DNA of 15,985 bases from Pseudomonadota bacterium (GCA_023428785.1 JAEYWU010000071.1:1-15985), one strand, 5' to 3'. Counted from the stretch's first letter, positions 6,660-14,273 are shown. The notes: generated by a model from the sequence alone, not told the origin. Translations and numbers: made by a program.

Positions 6660-7384
6660 TGTTCGCCCCGCTCACCGTCGAACTGCTCAAGCTGCGGCGC
6701 TCGCTCGCGGCCCTGTTCGCCCTGATCCCGCCGTCACTGATCGCCGTGTTCCTCTTCGCCAACGCCCTGCGGATCGGCGAGGCCGTGCCCTGGGAAATGT
6801 GGCTGACCCAGAGCCTGGCTATCTGGTCCTTCTTCATGCTGCCCATGAGCGTCACGGCCCTGACCGCCCTGATCGCGCACATGGAGAATGGGCCCAGGAG
6901 CTGGGACCACCTGCGCGCCCTGCCAACGCCTCGCTGGCGGCTCTATGCGGCCAAGGTCGTGGCCGTGCTTCTGGTCATCGGCGTGATGACGATCCTGACC
7001 GTCGCCTTCGCCGTCGGTGCAGCCCTGCTGGCCACGATCATCGACCCTGCCCTCGCCCCGTCAGGCGATCCCGACCTCAGCGCCTTCGCCGGCCTGACGC
7101 TGCGCATCTACGCCGCCGGCCTGCTGATGACCGTGATCCAGCTCTGGATCGCCCTTCGTTTCACCAGCTTCGTTCCGGGGCTTGCGGTCGGTATCGGGGG
7201 GACCTTCTTCGCCGTCATCGCGACCGCCTCACGCGTCGGCGTCTTCCTGCCCTGGCAGATGCCCGTGAACATGCTGGCGACCGAAGCCTGGCGCTGGCAG
7301 ACCGCCCTTGCCCTCGGCGTAGTCGGCGGTCTGTTCGCGCTTGCGGCCATGCTCGTTCACCTGTCGCGGCGCGAGGTGCTCTAG
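6659..7384 (+). CDS. ABC-2 type permease (lantibiotic-immunity MutG/EpiG-like)
   Basis: A 241-residue membrane subunit with about six hydrophobic segments (17-36, 52-75, 98-127, 145-165, 173-190, 213-236). The conserved cytoplasmic loop after TM2 (HMENGPRSWDHLRALPTPRWRLYAAK, about 74-99) matches the form seen in ABC-2 immunity permeases. It is translated from an ATG overlapping the ATPase stop and should form a dimer with it. Its TAG stop shares CTAG with the convergent DUF3606 gene. A role in exporting or resisting a membrane-active compound is inferred from family only. Confidence 0.88.
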   Translation: MFAPLTVELLKLRRSLAALFALIPPSLIAVFLFANALRIGEAVPWEMWLTQSLAIWSFFMLPMSVTALTALIAHMENGPRSWDHLRALPTPRWRLYAAKVVAVLLVIGVMTILTVAFAVGAALLATIIDPALAPSGDPDLSAFAGLTLRIYAAGLLMTVIQLWIALRFTSFVPGLAVGIGGTFFAVIATASRVGVFLPWQMPVNMLATEAWRWQTALALGVVGGLFALAAMLVHLSRREVL

Positions 7385-7563
7385 CGCTTCTTCCCCAGCT
7401 CAGCCGCGATGTCCTTGGTCATCTTGCCGACCTTGCGGTGCGCGGTCTTGATCTGGTCGGCGGTCACGCCCCAGCGCTTCATCCAGTATTCCACGGCCTT
7501 GCGCTCGGACAGGTCCAGTTGGTCCTTGTCGATAAAGCCACGCTTGTCCTTCAGGCCCGCCAT
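7381..7563 (-). CDS. DUF3606 domain protein (right copy)
   Basis: A 60-residue protein. SERKAVEYWMKRWGVTADQIKTAHRKVGKMTKDIAAEL (19-56) is a DUF3606 domain. It is more basic than the left copy at 2107-2310 and lacks its Pro-rich N-terminus. ATG 7563 follows GGAG at eight bases. It lies 40 bases downstream of ligD on the same strand and is probably co-transcribed with it. Function unknown. Confidence 0.85.
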   Translation of the reverse strand: MAGLKDKRGFIDKDQLDLSERKAVEYWMKRWGVTADQIKTAHRKVGKMTKDIAAELGKKR

Positions 7564-7603
7564 GGTCGGTCTCCGTTCGCGCCCAGCCTAGCGCATGCAC
7601 CGG

Positions 7604-10147
7604 TCAGACGCCGAGCTTCTTCAACACCGGCCTCAGGCTCACCTCTCCCACCCTGAATTCCGCCCACGGGTCCGCCTTCTTCAGCAGCGCCTCATAGGTG
7701 TGCAGGCTGTAGGCGCGGGGGTCGAGCCCGGCCTTCACCTGCCCCCAGCTCAGTGGAAGGGCGATCGTCGCTCCCGGTCTCGCGCGCGGCGACCAGGGCG
7801 CCACCGCCGTCGCCATCCGACCATTTCTCAGATAGTCGAGGAAGATCTTCCCGCCCCGCGCCTTCTTGGAGATCGTGGTCGTGAACCGGTCGGGATCGTC
7901 GGTCCTGATCCGCTCGCACACGGCCTTGGCGAAGGCCTTGCATTCGTCCCAGCTGACGCCCGAGCGCTTGTCCGCCTTGATCGGGACCACAACGTGCAAG
8001 CCCTTGCCGCCCGTCGTCTTCACGAACGGCTTCAGGCCCAGCCGCTCCAGCTCCGCCTTTACCGCCCGGGCCCCAAAGATCACGTCGCCGAAATCCAGCC
8101 CCTCGTCCGGGTCGAGGTCGAAGGTCACCTGTTCCGGCGTCTCGGGATCGCCGGGCTTTGATCCCCACGGATGCAGCTCCAGCCCGCCCGACTGGCCGAT
8201 CGCGACCAGCCCGCCCACGTCCTCGACGCCGACATAGGGCTTGCGCTCCTTCACATCGATCAACTTCAGGCGCGGGTTCGATCCGGCCATGGCGTGGCGC
8301 TGGAAGAACTGCTGCCCCTCGATCCCGTCCGGAGCCCGGATGATCGACACCGGCCGGTCGGCCACATGCGACAGGATCCGCTCGGCCGCCCGCTCATAGA
8401 ACCGCGCCAGATCCGCTTTGGTCACTGCGGGGCCCAGGTCCGACTTCGGCCACAGCACCTTATCGGGGTTCGAGATCGTCACCCCCGCCACAATCACCTT
8501 GCCCCCTGCCTTCTGGCGCGCGACGGCGGGCTTGACCGACGCCTGCGGATCGTCGGTCACGTCCTTCGCCGGCTTGTCCTCGCGCAAACCCTTGTAGGCC
8601 GCCTGCCGCACCGACCCGCCCTCGGTCATGCCCGCGTGCTCGATCTCGGCCACCAGCACCGGCTTGACCCAGTGGATGTCCGCGCCGCCCTTCGGCTTTG
8701 CCTCGCCGGTGAACGGGTTGGTCTTCGACGCCTGCGCCTTCAGCGCCGGCTGTAACGTCTTGAGCAACACCGCCGAATAGCCCGTCCCGACCCGCCCGGC
8801 GTACCTCAGGCCTTTACCGTCCCTCACCCCGACCAGCAGCGAGCGGAACCGCGTCCCGCCCTCCGACGACCACCCCCCGATCACCACCTCGTCGCGCCCG
8901 CGGCACTTGGACTTGATCCAGGTCGACGACCGCCCGGCCCGATAGGGCGCGTCCAGCTTCTTGGAGATCACCCCCTCCAGATCCATCCGGCACGCGCTCT
9001 CCAGCACGGCCTTACCCGTCGTGGCGAAATGGTCGACGTAGCGCAGCATCGGCCCCGCCCTGCCGACCCGATCGACATACGCCTTCAGCCGCGCCTTGCG
9101 GTGCGACAGCGGCAGGCCCCTCAGGTCCTCCTCGCCCTCGTGCAGCAGATCGAAGGCGAAATAGATCAAGCGTCCCGTCTTCCCCTCCGAGATCGCCGCC
9201 TGCAGGGCCGAGAAGTCAGGCATGCTGTCGTCGTCCAGCGCACACAGCTCCCCGTCGATCACCGCGTCCGCCCAGCCCGCCGCCGCCTTCGCCAGCTCCG
9301 GGAACCGCTCGGTCCAGTCCAGGCCCTTGCGCGTCCGCACCTTGGCCGCCCCGCCGCCGATCCCGACCTGCAGCCGATAGCCGTCGACCTTGATCTCATG
9401 GACCCAGCCCGCCCCCTGCGGCGGCAGGTCAGCCGGCTTGCACAGCTGGATCGGCACAAACGCCGGCGGCCGCTTGGCCGTCGAGCGCTGACCTTTGGTC
9501 GCCGCGGGCTTCTTCGGCCCCTTCTTCGCCACGGGCTTCGACTTCGTCCATTTCGCCTTGCCCTCGGCGATCTCGGCCATCGTCCGACCGCTCGTCACCG
9601 AGGCGTCGATCTCCATATTGGCGTCGCCCTCGCCGGGGACGGCCGCCTCGTCCTTCTCCTTGATCAGCAGCCAGTTGTTCCGCTTGCTCGGCTTGCCCCG
9701 GTCCGACTTCAGCCTGACCAGCGCCCAGCCGCCCGTCAGCCGTTCGCCCTCCAGCCACATCTTGATCGAGCCCCGCTCGAAGTCCTTGTCGAACGTCTTC
9801 GGCTCCTGCGGTCGCCAGGTCCCCTCGTCCCACATCTGGACCGTGCCCGCCCCATAGTTGCCCGACGGGATGGTCCCCTCGAAGCCGCCGTAGTCCAGCG
9901 GATGGTCCTCGACCTCGACCGCCAGCCGCTTCACCGCCGGATCGCGCGACGGCGCCTTGGTCACGGCCCAGCTCTTGAGCACGCCGTCCCGTTCGATGCG
10001 GAAATCGTAGTGCAGCCGCGTCGCTGCGTGCCGCTGGATCAGGAACCGCCCTCCCCCGTCCGCCCGCGCCTTGCCCTTGACGCCCTTCGGCTCCGGCGTC
10101 TCGTCGAACCGGCGCTTTTTCTGATAGGTCTTCAGCTCACCGCGCAT
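7604..10147 (-). CDS. ligD: Multifunctional ATP-dependent DNA ligase LigD (NHEJ)
   Basis: An 847-residue, complete three-domain LigD. Domain 1, the 3'-phosphoesterase (about 30-170), has RFLIQRHAATRLHYDFR (34-50) and H82. A Lys-rich linker follows (195-228). Domain 2, the ATP-dependent ligase (about 230-510), has the adenylated lysine in KVDG (K253), motif IV EGVISKK (391-397) and motif V WIKSK (410-414). Domain 3, the AEP-type polymerase (about 550-845), has catalytic DLD (677-679), GGKGLH (713-718) and a further Asp in FLDYLRN (D771). All catalytic residues appear intact. Domain order PE-LIG-POL is as in Pseudomonas, not mycobacteria. It works with Ku (4022-4897) to trim, fill and seal double-strand breaks. 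The start has only a weak ribosome-binding site, 32 bases after the stop of the upstream gene. Confidence 0.97.
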   Translation of the reverse strand: MRGELKTYQKKRRFDETPEPKGVKGKARADGGGRFLIQRHAATRLHYDFRIERDGVLKSWAVTKAPSRDPAVKRLAVEVEDHPLDYGGFEGTIPSGNYGAGTVQMWDEGTWRPQEPKTFDKDFERGSIKMWLEGERLTGGWALVRLKSDRGKPSKRNNWLLIKEKDEAAVPGEGDANMEIDASVTSGRTMAEIAEGKAKWTKSKPVAKKGPKKPAATKGQRSTAKRPPAFVPIQLCKPADLPPQGAGWVHEIKVDGYRLQVGIGGGAAKVRTRKGLDWTERFPELAKAAAGWADAVIDGELCALDDDSMPDFSALQAAISEGKTGRLIYFAFDLLHEGEEDLRGLPLSHRKARLKAYVDRVGRAGPMLRYVDHFATTGKAVLESACRMDLEGVISKKLDAPYRAGRSSTWIKSKCRGRDEVVIGGWSSEGGTRFRSLLVGVRDGKGLRYAGRVGTGYSAVLLKTLQPALKAQASKTNPFTGEAKPKGGADIHWVKPVLVAEIEHAGMTEGGSVRQAAYKGLREDKPAKDVTDDPQASVKPAVARQKAGGKVIVAGVTISNPDKVLWPKSDLGPAVTKADLARFYERAAERILSHVADRPVSIIRAPDGIEGQQFFQRHAMAGSNPRLKLIDVKERKPYVGVEDVGGLVAIGQSGGLELHPWGSKPGDPETPEQVTFDLDPDEGLDFGDVIFGARAVKAELERLGLKPFVKTTGGKGLHVVVPIKADKRSGVSWDECKAFAKAVCERIRTDDPDRFTTTISKKARGGKIFLDYLRNGRMATAVAPWSPRARPGATIALPLSWGQVKAGLDPRAYSLHTYEALLKKADPWAEFRVGEVSLRPVLKKLGV

Positions 10148-10179
10148 GAGAGCCTAACGGTCCAGCTCGCGGTTTGGCT

Positions 10180-10701
10180 TCACTCCGGACAGCGCTGGCC
10201 GGCCGCCCGGGCCTGCGCAGGCATCAGGCGTTCGAGGTCCGCCACATAGGCCGGCGGAAATTCCTGCCGGATCTGGGGCCAGGTCCGCCGTCCGCCCGGC
10301 GTGCACAGCATCCGGACCAGATCCACGCCCGCGCCCTCATGGAACCGCGCGGGGGGCAGCAAGCCCGTCTCGGTCCGCTGCCACATCTGATAGGTCAGCC
10401 AGCCCAGCTCGCGCAGGAGATAGGCGAACCGCACCTGCTCGATCGCGTCCAGCTCCCGGCTTCCGGACAGGGCCGCCTCCAGGATCGCCGCCGTTTCCGC
10501 GTCGCCGTAGATGGAGGCGTTCATCGCCGTCCACTGCTCCTGGGTGGAGTTGGCCTCCGCCCGCTCGGCCACCCGGTTGGCGTCCCTCAGCTGGATGCCC
10601 ACGAACACCAGCGACACGATCACCGCCACGCCGCTGATCACCTGGGCGACCAGCGCCCAGTATTCCATGTGGCTGCGTTCGATCCTCGGCAGTCTGGCCA
10701 T
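10180..10701 (-). CDS. Hypothetical protein with one N-terminal membrane segment
   Basis: A 173-residue protein with a single TM near residues 14-37 (YWALVAQVISGVAVIVSLVFVGIQL), then a soluble helical domain beginning QLRDANRVAERAEAN. This layout is common among uncharacterised proteobacterial proteins, but I cannot name a family with confidence. ATG 10701 lies four bases after GGGAGG. It sits between terL (52 bases upstream) and ligD (32 bases downstream) on the same strand, so it is likely in the same transcript. The two Cys residues near the end and a Trp-rich middle (ELGWLTYQMWQR) are the only striking features. Confidence 0.75.
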   Translation of the reverse strand: MARLPRIERSHMEYWALVAQVISGVAVIVSLVFVGIQLRDANRVAERAEANSTQEQWTAMNASIYGDAETAAILEAALSGSRELDAIEQVRFAYLLRELGWLTYQMWQRTETGLLPPARFHEGAGVDLVRMLCTPGGRRTWPQIRQEFPPAYVADLERLMPAQARAAGQRCPE

Positions 10702-10753
10702 GGCCCCTCCCTAAGCGCCACTATGTCGCGCGATCCGCCGGCCCGTCGAGCCC

Positions 10754-12154
10754 TCAGGCTCCCCGCACGCGCGGCACATGCCCCAGCATCAGCTCCGTCA
10801 CCCCCCAGACCAGCGCATCGGCCCGGTCGGGACTGTCCCCACCCACCTCGACGCCCAGCCCCATCAGCTCCTCCTCCAGCCGTTCCAGCCCGGGCGCGTG
10901 CCCGACCCGCCCCTGCTCGTACAGAGCGGCCACCGGCTCGGCCCGCACCACCTTGCCCCAGCGCGCCACGACCCGTTTCACCGCCGGCCCGCCCATGCCC
11001 TGGTTGTCGATCAGCGCCTGCACCATGGCCCCGCCCTGGTTGGCCTCCACCACGATCCGCCCCGCGCCCCAGTCCAGCGCAGTCTCGCGCACCCGCCGCG
11101 CCCAGCCATTGGGGCTCAGTCCCCGCACCGACCGGTCCGCCAACACCCAGGCCGTATCGCCCGTGCGCGCCACCACCACGATCCCGCAGGCGTCCCCGCC
11201 CTCGCCCGACAGCGTCCCCGCCGGCGGATCGACCGCCACCACCGTCTGCTCGAACCGGGCCGGAGACCGGTCCCAGCGCGCCTTCGCCGCCTGGATGTCC
11301 ACGTCCCGGAACAGCCCGCCCTCCGGCTCCAGCAGCCTACCCTCCAGCTCCTGCGCCGCCCGCCGCGTGCCGCCATAGAGCGCCTGGATCCCCGCGATGA
11401 AGCCGTCGGACAGGTTCTCCGCATTCTCCGACGTCGGCGCATCCGAGCGCGCGCACCCGTCCTCGGCCAGCACCGCCCGCAACACCTTGATCGGCCTCGG
11501 CGTCGTCATCAGCATGAGCCTGGGTTCGCCGTTCATGCTCTTCAGCCGCAACCCCAGCCTCAGCATCGCCAGCGTCTCCTCCGCCCGTCCCCAGGCGCAG
11601 AACTCGTCGCCCCAGGCCGCGTGGAACTGCGGCCCCCTCAGCCGGTCCGGCTCCTCGGCCGAGAACATCTCGGCCACGCACCCGCCCGGGAACGTGATCC
11701 GCCTCAGCGAGCTCTCCAGCCGCGCCCCGGCCCGGTGCGCCAGCCGCATGATCCCCGACGGCCCCTCCACCATCACCGAGCGAACATCGTGCATCGTCGC
11801 CCCCACCAGCGCGATCCGCCCGAACCCGCCGGCCTTGGACGCCAGCCGCAAGGCCTCGTCCCACACCCACTCGGCCCCCGCCCGCGTCTTCCCGGCCCCG
11901 CGCCCGCCCAGAAACACCCACGTCCGCCACGGCCCCCCGTCCTGGGCTTTCTCGGGCGGCGTCTGAGACTCATGCCGGATCGCCTGCCACGCCAGCCGCG
12001 CCCGCTCCTCCGGCTTCAGCGACTCCAGCCACGCCCGCCATTCCGCCACATGCTGCTCATGCGCCGTCCGTTCGGCAGCCTCCGGCGAGGGCTCGCGAGC
12101 GGCGGAGGGGCCGGCCCCCGCCAGGCGCCGGTCCATCGGTCCAGAATGACTCAC
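10754..12154 (-). CDS. terL: Terminase large subunit, gene-transfer-agent type
   Basis: A 466-residue DNA-packaging motor. The ATPase domain has Walker A GGRGAGKT (83-90) followed by RAGAEW, typical of RcGTA-like TerL proteins, Walker B ending WGDE (181-184) and a coupling-type TTPR (217-220). The nuclease domain has AVDPPAG (D309), VVEANQGG (E370) and DSPDRADALVWG (D440/D443/D446). All motifs look intact, so the protein could be active. GTG 12154 overlaps the terS stop by four bases (GTGA); ATG 12136 is an alternative start. Portal, protease and capsid genes, which normally follow terL in GTA clusters and prophages, are absent from the next 6 kb. Confidence 0.9.
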   Translation of the reverse strand: MSHSGPMDRRLAGAGPSAAREPSPEAAERTAHEQHVAEWRAWLESLKPEERARLAWQAIRHESQTPPEKAQDGGPWRTWVFLGGRGAGKTRAGAEWVWDEALRLASKAGGFGRIALVGATMHDVRSVMVEGPSGIMRLAHRAGARLESSLRRITFPGGCVAEMFSAEEPDRLRGPQFHAAWGDEFCAWGRAEETLAMLRLGLRLKSMNGEPRLMLMTTPRPIKVLRAVLAEDGCARSDAPTSENAENLSDGFIAGIQALYGGTRRAAQELEGRLLEPEGGLFRDVDIQAAKARWDRSPARFEQTVVAVDPPAGTLSGEGGDACGIVVVARTGDTAWVLADRSVRGLSPNGWARRVRETALDWGAGRIVVEANQGGAMVQALIDNQGMGGPAVKRVVARWGKVVRAEPVAALYEQGRVGHAPGLERLEEELMGLGVEVGGDSPDRADALVWGVTELMLGHVPRVRGA

Positions 12155-12657
12155 CCCTCATCCCCCGTCAGCCGCCCCATCAGGAACTCCAGCACCGCCG
12201 CCTGGGCCGCCGACGTCCCCTCGCCCTGCTCCATCACCTTCAGCCGCCCCAACCGCTCCAGCAGCCCCGACAGCCTCAGCACCTGATAGGCCTTCGTCAC
12301 GTCCCCCCGGATGAACCACAGCAGCCCGGACTCATACGCCCGCCGCGCCGCCTCCTCCGGCGGCGACTCCGGGGTCAGCGTCCGAACCGGCGCGTGCTCC
12401 TTCATGTTCTGAATGCCGCCGGCCTTGGCCTCGGCCTCGTCGTCGCTCAGCGGCAGCGGTGTTTCTCGCTCGGCCAGGTCCTTGCGCAGACACCCGTCCT
12501 TGCTCAGGCGGGAATAGATCGTCCGCTCGGTCCCCCCGAACGCATCGACCAGCGCCTTGGCCGACGCCCCCTTTTCATACAGCTGCTTGATCTCGGCCCA
12601 CTCTTCCTCCGAGCGGCGCCGATACGGGCGAGGTGGTAGTCGATCGGTGTTTTCCAT
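12151..12657 (-). CDS. Probable terminase small subunit (HTH, GTA-associated)
   Basis: A 168-residue protein directly upstream of terL with a four-base overlap. The N-terminal part (SEEEWAEIKQLYEKGASAKALVDAFGGTERTIYSRLSKDG, 16-55) is a helix-turn-helix of the kind used by small terminase subunits for DNA recognition. The rest is helical, with a middle linker rich in acidic residues and a C-terminal helix (AAQAAVLEFLMGRLTG). The TerS call rests on HTH plus position. ATG 12657 abuts a run of G that could serve as a poorly spaced ribosome-binding site. Confidence 0.72.
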   Translation of the reverse strand: MENTDRLPPRPYRRRSEEEWAEIKQLYEKGASAKALVDAFGGTERTIYSRLSKDGCLRKDLAERETPLPLSDDEAEAKAGGIQNMKEHAPVRTLTPESPPEEAARRAYESGLLWFIRGDVTKAYQVLRLSGLLERLGRLKVMEQGEGTSAAQAAVLEFLMGRLTGDEG

Positions 12658-12727
12658 CCCCCCAGTCTGCGGCCATCGCGAGGGCCGGGGACGAAGGCGG
12701 CCCTATCCCCGCTTTTCAGGAGGACGG

Positions 12728-12746
12728 GGCGTTGCGGAGCAACGCC
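12728..12746. repeat. Perfect 8-bp hairpin upstream of terS
   Basis: GGCGTTGC and GCAACGCC flank a three-base loop, 71 bases upstream of the terS start. It has a very stable stem but no following T run on either strand, so it is not a standard intrinsic terminator. Confidence 0.65.
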
Positions 12747-12762
12747 TTGAGCCAACGAGGAG

Positions 12763-12801
12763 CGCCACTTCTCTGACAGCCGAAGCCGCCGAAGTGGCGG
12801 C
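12763..12801. repeat. Competing hairpins upstream of terS
   Basis: A 9-base inverted repeat CGCCACTTC (12763-12771) / GAAGTGGCG (12791-12799) encloses 19 bases. A second hairpin, GCCGCC (12785-12790) / GGCGGC (12796-12801) with a 5-base loop, uses some of the same bases, so the two cannot form together. In the minus-strand transcript this lies in the leader ahead of terS. The roughly 190 bases between 12658 and 12849 hold no gene I can support. Confidence 0.5.
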
Positions 12802-12849
12802 AGACGTCGACTGGATGGCTTGTCTTGCTTGGCCGTTTTCGCCGGTCGC

Positions 12850-13380
12850 CTAGCCCTTCAGCTCCGCCGCCCGTCGCGCGATAGCGTAGGGGCGGCCCTC
12901 GACCTGGAAGTCGACCACATTGCCGGCGTCGATGCGGGTGCCGACTTCGGTCAGGGCCGCCTCGATGGCGTCGGCGCGCTGGCGATAGTCGCCGTGGTGG
13001 CCCTGATCGGTGCGGACTTCCCAGACGCCGCTGCGCTTGCGCACCCCGACGGGGATGACGTTGGGCCCTCCCGGAGTCCCGGCGAGCGCCTCAAGCGCCA
13101 CCGGCGCGTCCGATGGATCCGAAGCCTCGACCAGCGTCGGTCGCTCGCGGCGAACAGGTCTGGCCTCTCCAAGCTTGCGGAGTTGCCGGATGAATTGCTC
13201 GGCGTAGTCCTCGGTGTCGGTGTGCTCGTGGGCGTCCGACCGGCGTCCCTGGGGCGCGAACGTCAGGGCCATGCGGTCCAGGAGCGGCGGATCACCGTCG
13301 ACGAGGTCGGCGATGAGGAATTGCAGGATCCGCTCGTGCGCGAGGACGCGCCGTTCTAGGTCCGTATTCTGATCGGGCAT
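12850..13380 (-). CDS. DUF2188-like domain protein
   Basis: A 176-residue protein. The C-terminal part (about 107-170: NVIPVGVRKRSGVWEVRTDQGHHGDY, then ADAIEAAL and a final VEGRPYA) has the spacing of a DUF2188 domain, small proteins of unknown function often found with stress genes. The N-terminal 75 residues are helical and end in FIRQLRKLGEARPVRR; the middle is a Pro/Asp-rich linker. ATG 13380 follows AAGGAGG at five bases, a strong ribosome-binding site. It lies about 100 bases downstream of the hemerythrin gene. Confidence 0.75.
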   Translation of the reverse strand: MPDQNTDLERRVLAHERILQFLIADLVDGDPPLLDRMALTFAPQGRRSDAHEHTDTEDYAEQFIRQLRKLGEARPVRRERPTLVEASDPSDAPVALEALAGTPGGPNVIPVGVRKRSGVWEVRTDQGHHGDYRQRADAIEAALTEVGTRIDAGNVVDFQVEGRPYAIARRAAELKG

Positions 13381-13476
13381 GGCTGCCTCCTTGGGCGTTT
13401 GCGGTGGGCGCGAAGCGAGCCGCTGCAGCGACGTGAGCAGGTCGATCGGCCGCGTGTCTTCCGGGGGGGACCGTGG

Positions 13477-14013
13477 TCATTTCGGCTCCCAGGGCGCGGC
13501 GTTCGGGCGCTGCTGCGTTCGCAGGGTGGTGGGAATGGCGGGTGCGCCCAGGCCGTACTGGTCGAAGGCTGTCTCGCGCCGGTCGCGCATCGCGTCGGCG
13601 AGCTCGTTCATGTCCAGACCCGCTTCACGCGCCTGGGCGAACAAGCCCTCGACGCGGCGTTCCTCTTCCTCGACGTGGTGATCGATCATTTCGCTGAGCA
13701 CCATCACCTTGGCGTCATAGTAGGGATCTGAGGGCTCGATCGCCTCAATCTCATTGATGAGGAGCTTGGCCCCGTCGTGCTCGACGTAGGCTTCCTTCAG
13801 AAGGTCCTCCTGAACCACCCCGCTACAGGCCGGGTAGAAGATCTCCTCCTCGATCACCGCGTGGACCTTGAGTTCCAGGCAGATCCGGTTCGCCAGGGTG
13901 CGGCGGCGCTCCGGATCGTCCGCCTTCTCGAAGTCGGCGAACAGCGCCTCGACCGAGCGGTGATCCGCCTTGAGCATCGCCACGGCGTCCATGGAATCGT
14001 AGTCGAGTGTCAT
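13477..14013 (-). CDS. Hemerythrin HHE-domain protein
   Basis: A 178-residue four-helix di-iron protein that may bind oxygen, NO or peroxide, or store iron. Candidate iron ligands are H18 (ADHRS), H51 and E55 (HAVIEEE), H79 (VEHDG), and H112/H113 with E117 (DHHVEEEE). The C-terminal 25 residues are Pro/Thr/Gln-rich and outside the domain. ATG 14013 follows AGGAG at seven bases; the frame stays open to 14103, but that extension has no coding character and contains the upstream terminator hairpin. Confidence 0.92.
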   Translation of the reverse strand: MTLDYDSMDAVAMLKADHRSVEALFADFEKADDPERRRTLANRICLELKVHAVIEEEIFYPACSGVVQEDLLKEAYVEHDGAKLLINEIEAIEPSDPYYDAKVMVLSEMIDHHVEEEERRVEGLFAQAREAGLDMNELADAMRDRRETAFDQYGLGAPAIPTTLRTQQRPNAAPWEPK

Positions 14014-14035
14014 CTGTCGCTCCTGCGAAGCGCAT

Positions 14036-14062
14036 CGGGGCGCCGGCGTACGCCAGGCCCCG
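14036..14062. repeat. Hairpin in hemerythrin leader
   Basis: CGGGGC (14036-14041) pairs with GCCCCG (14057-14062) around an inner perfect palindrome GGCGTACGCC (14045-14054). It ends 22 bases upstream of the hemerythrin start on the minus strand. It may be a regulatory leader or an operator. Confidence 0.4.
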
Positions 14063-14069
14063 AAACGCG

Positions 14070-14093
14070 AAAAAGGCGGCCCCGGGGGCCGCC
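14070..14093 (-). terminator. Rho-independent terminator of the 57-residue gene
   Basis: On the minus strand a perfect 9-base stem (GGCGGCCCC / GGGGCCGCC at 14075-14093, one-base centre) is followed by five T (14070-14074). It begins seven bases after the stop of the small gene at 14100 and separates that gene from the hemerythrin gene. Confidence 0.85.
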
Positions 14094-14099
14094 CTTTCG

Positions 14100-14273
14100 T
14101 CACTTGGCTGGTTGCTTGCTGGCGTCGGCCTTGTCGCCGTGGTTCGGCGCGTTGGTCTTTTCGCCTGTGGCACGGTCTTCGCCGGACTTGGCGCCGTGCT
14201 CGACCGAAGCTTTTTCAGAGCTTTTGTCTTTGTCCGAAATATTGGCGCTTTTATTGTTATCTTGTTGGGCCAT
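14100..14273 (-). CDS. 57-residue highly hydrophilic small protein
   Basis: The protein has no Trp, Tyr, Phe, Leu, Met (after the start) or Cys. It is rich in Lys, Asp, Ala, Ser and Asn (begins MAQQDNNKSANISDKDKSSEK, ends HGDKADASKQPAK). It should be disordered, like many desiccation or stress proteins, but I do not recognise a family. ATG 14273 lies four bases after GGAGAAAG, a very good ribosome-binding site, and the gene has its own terminator. The first half uses A/T-ending codons, unlike all neighbours. A -10-like TATGAT lies 30 bases upstream of the start. Confidence 0.72.
   Translation of the reverse strand: MAQQDNNKSANISDKDKSSEKASVEHGAKSGEDRATGEKTNAPNHGDKADASKQPAK

Noticed and set aside
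10147..10182. EcfG-type promoter for ligD
   Set aside because: On the minus strand a CGTT is present, but the sequence 17 bases upstream is GAAGC, only 3 of 5 matches to GGAAC.
8171..10249. Long plus-strand open frames opposite ligD
   Set aside because: They are antisense to a LigD frame with all catalytic motifs. Their Arg/Pro/Leu/His-rich composition is typical of shadow frames in high-GC DNA.
10778..12286. A 502-residue plus-strand open frame opposite terL
   Set aside because: It is antisense to an intact TerL and is almost entirely Pro, Arg, His and Gln, a shadow frame.
12850..12853. A further convergent CTAG overlap
   Set aside because: CTAG ends the DUF2188 gene, but the plus-strand frame ending there (12557-12853) is opposite terS and the hairpin region and shows no coding signal.
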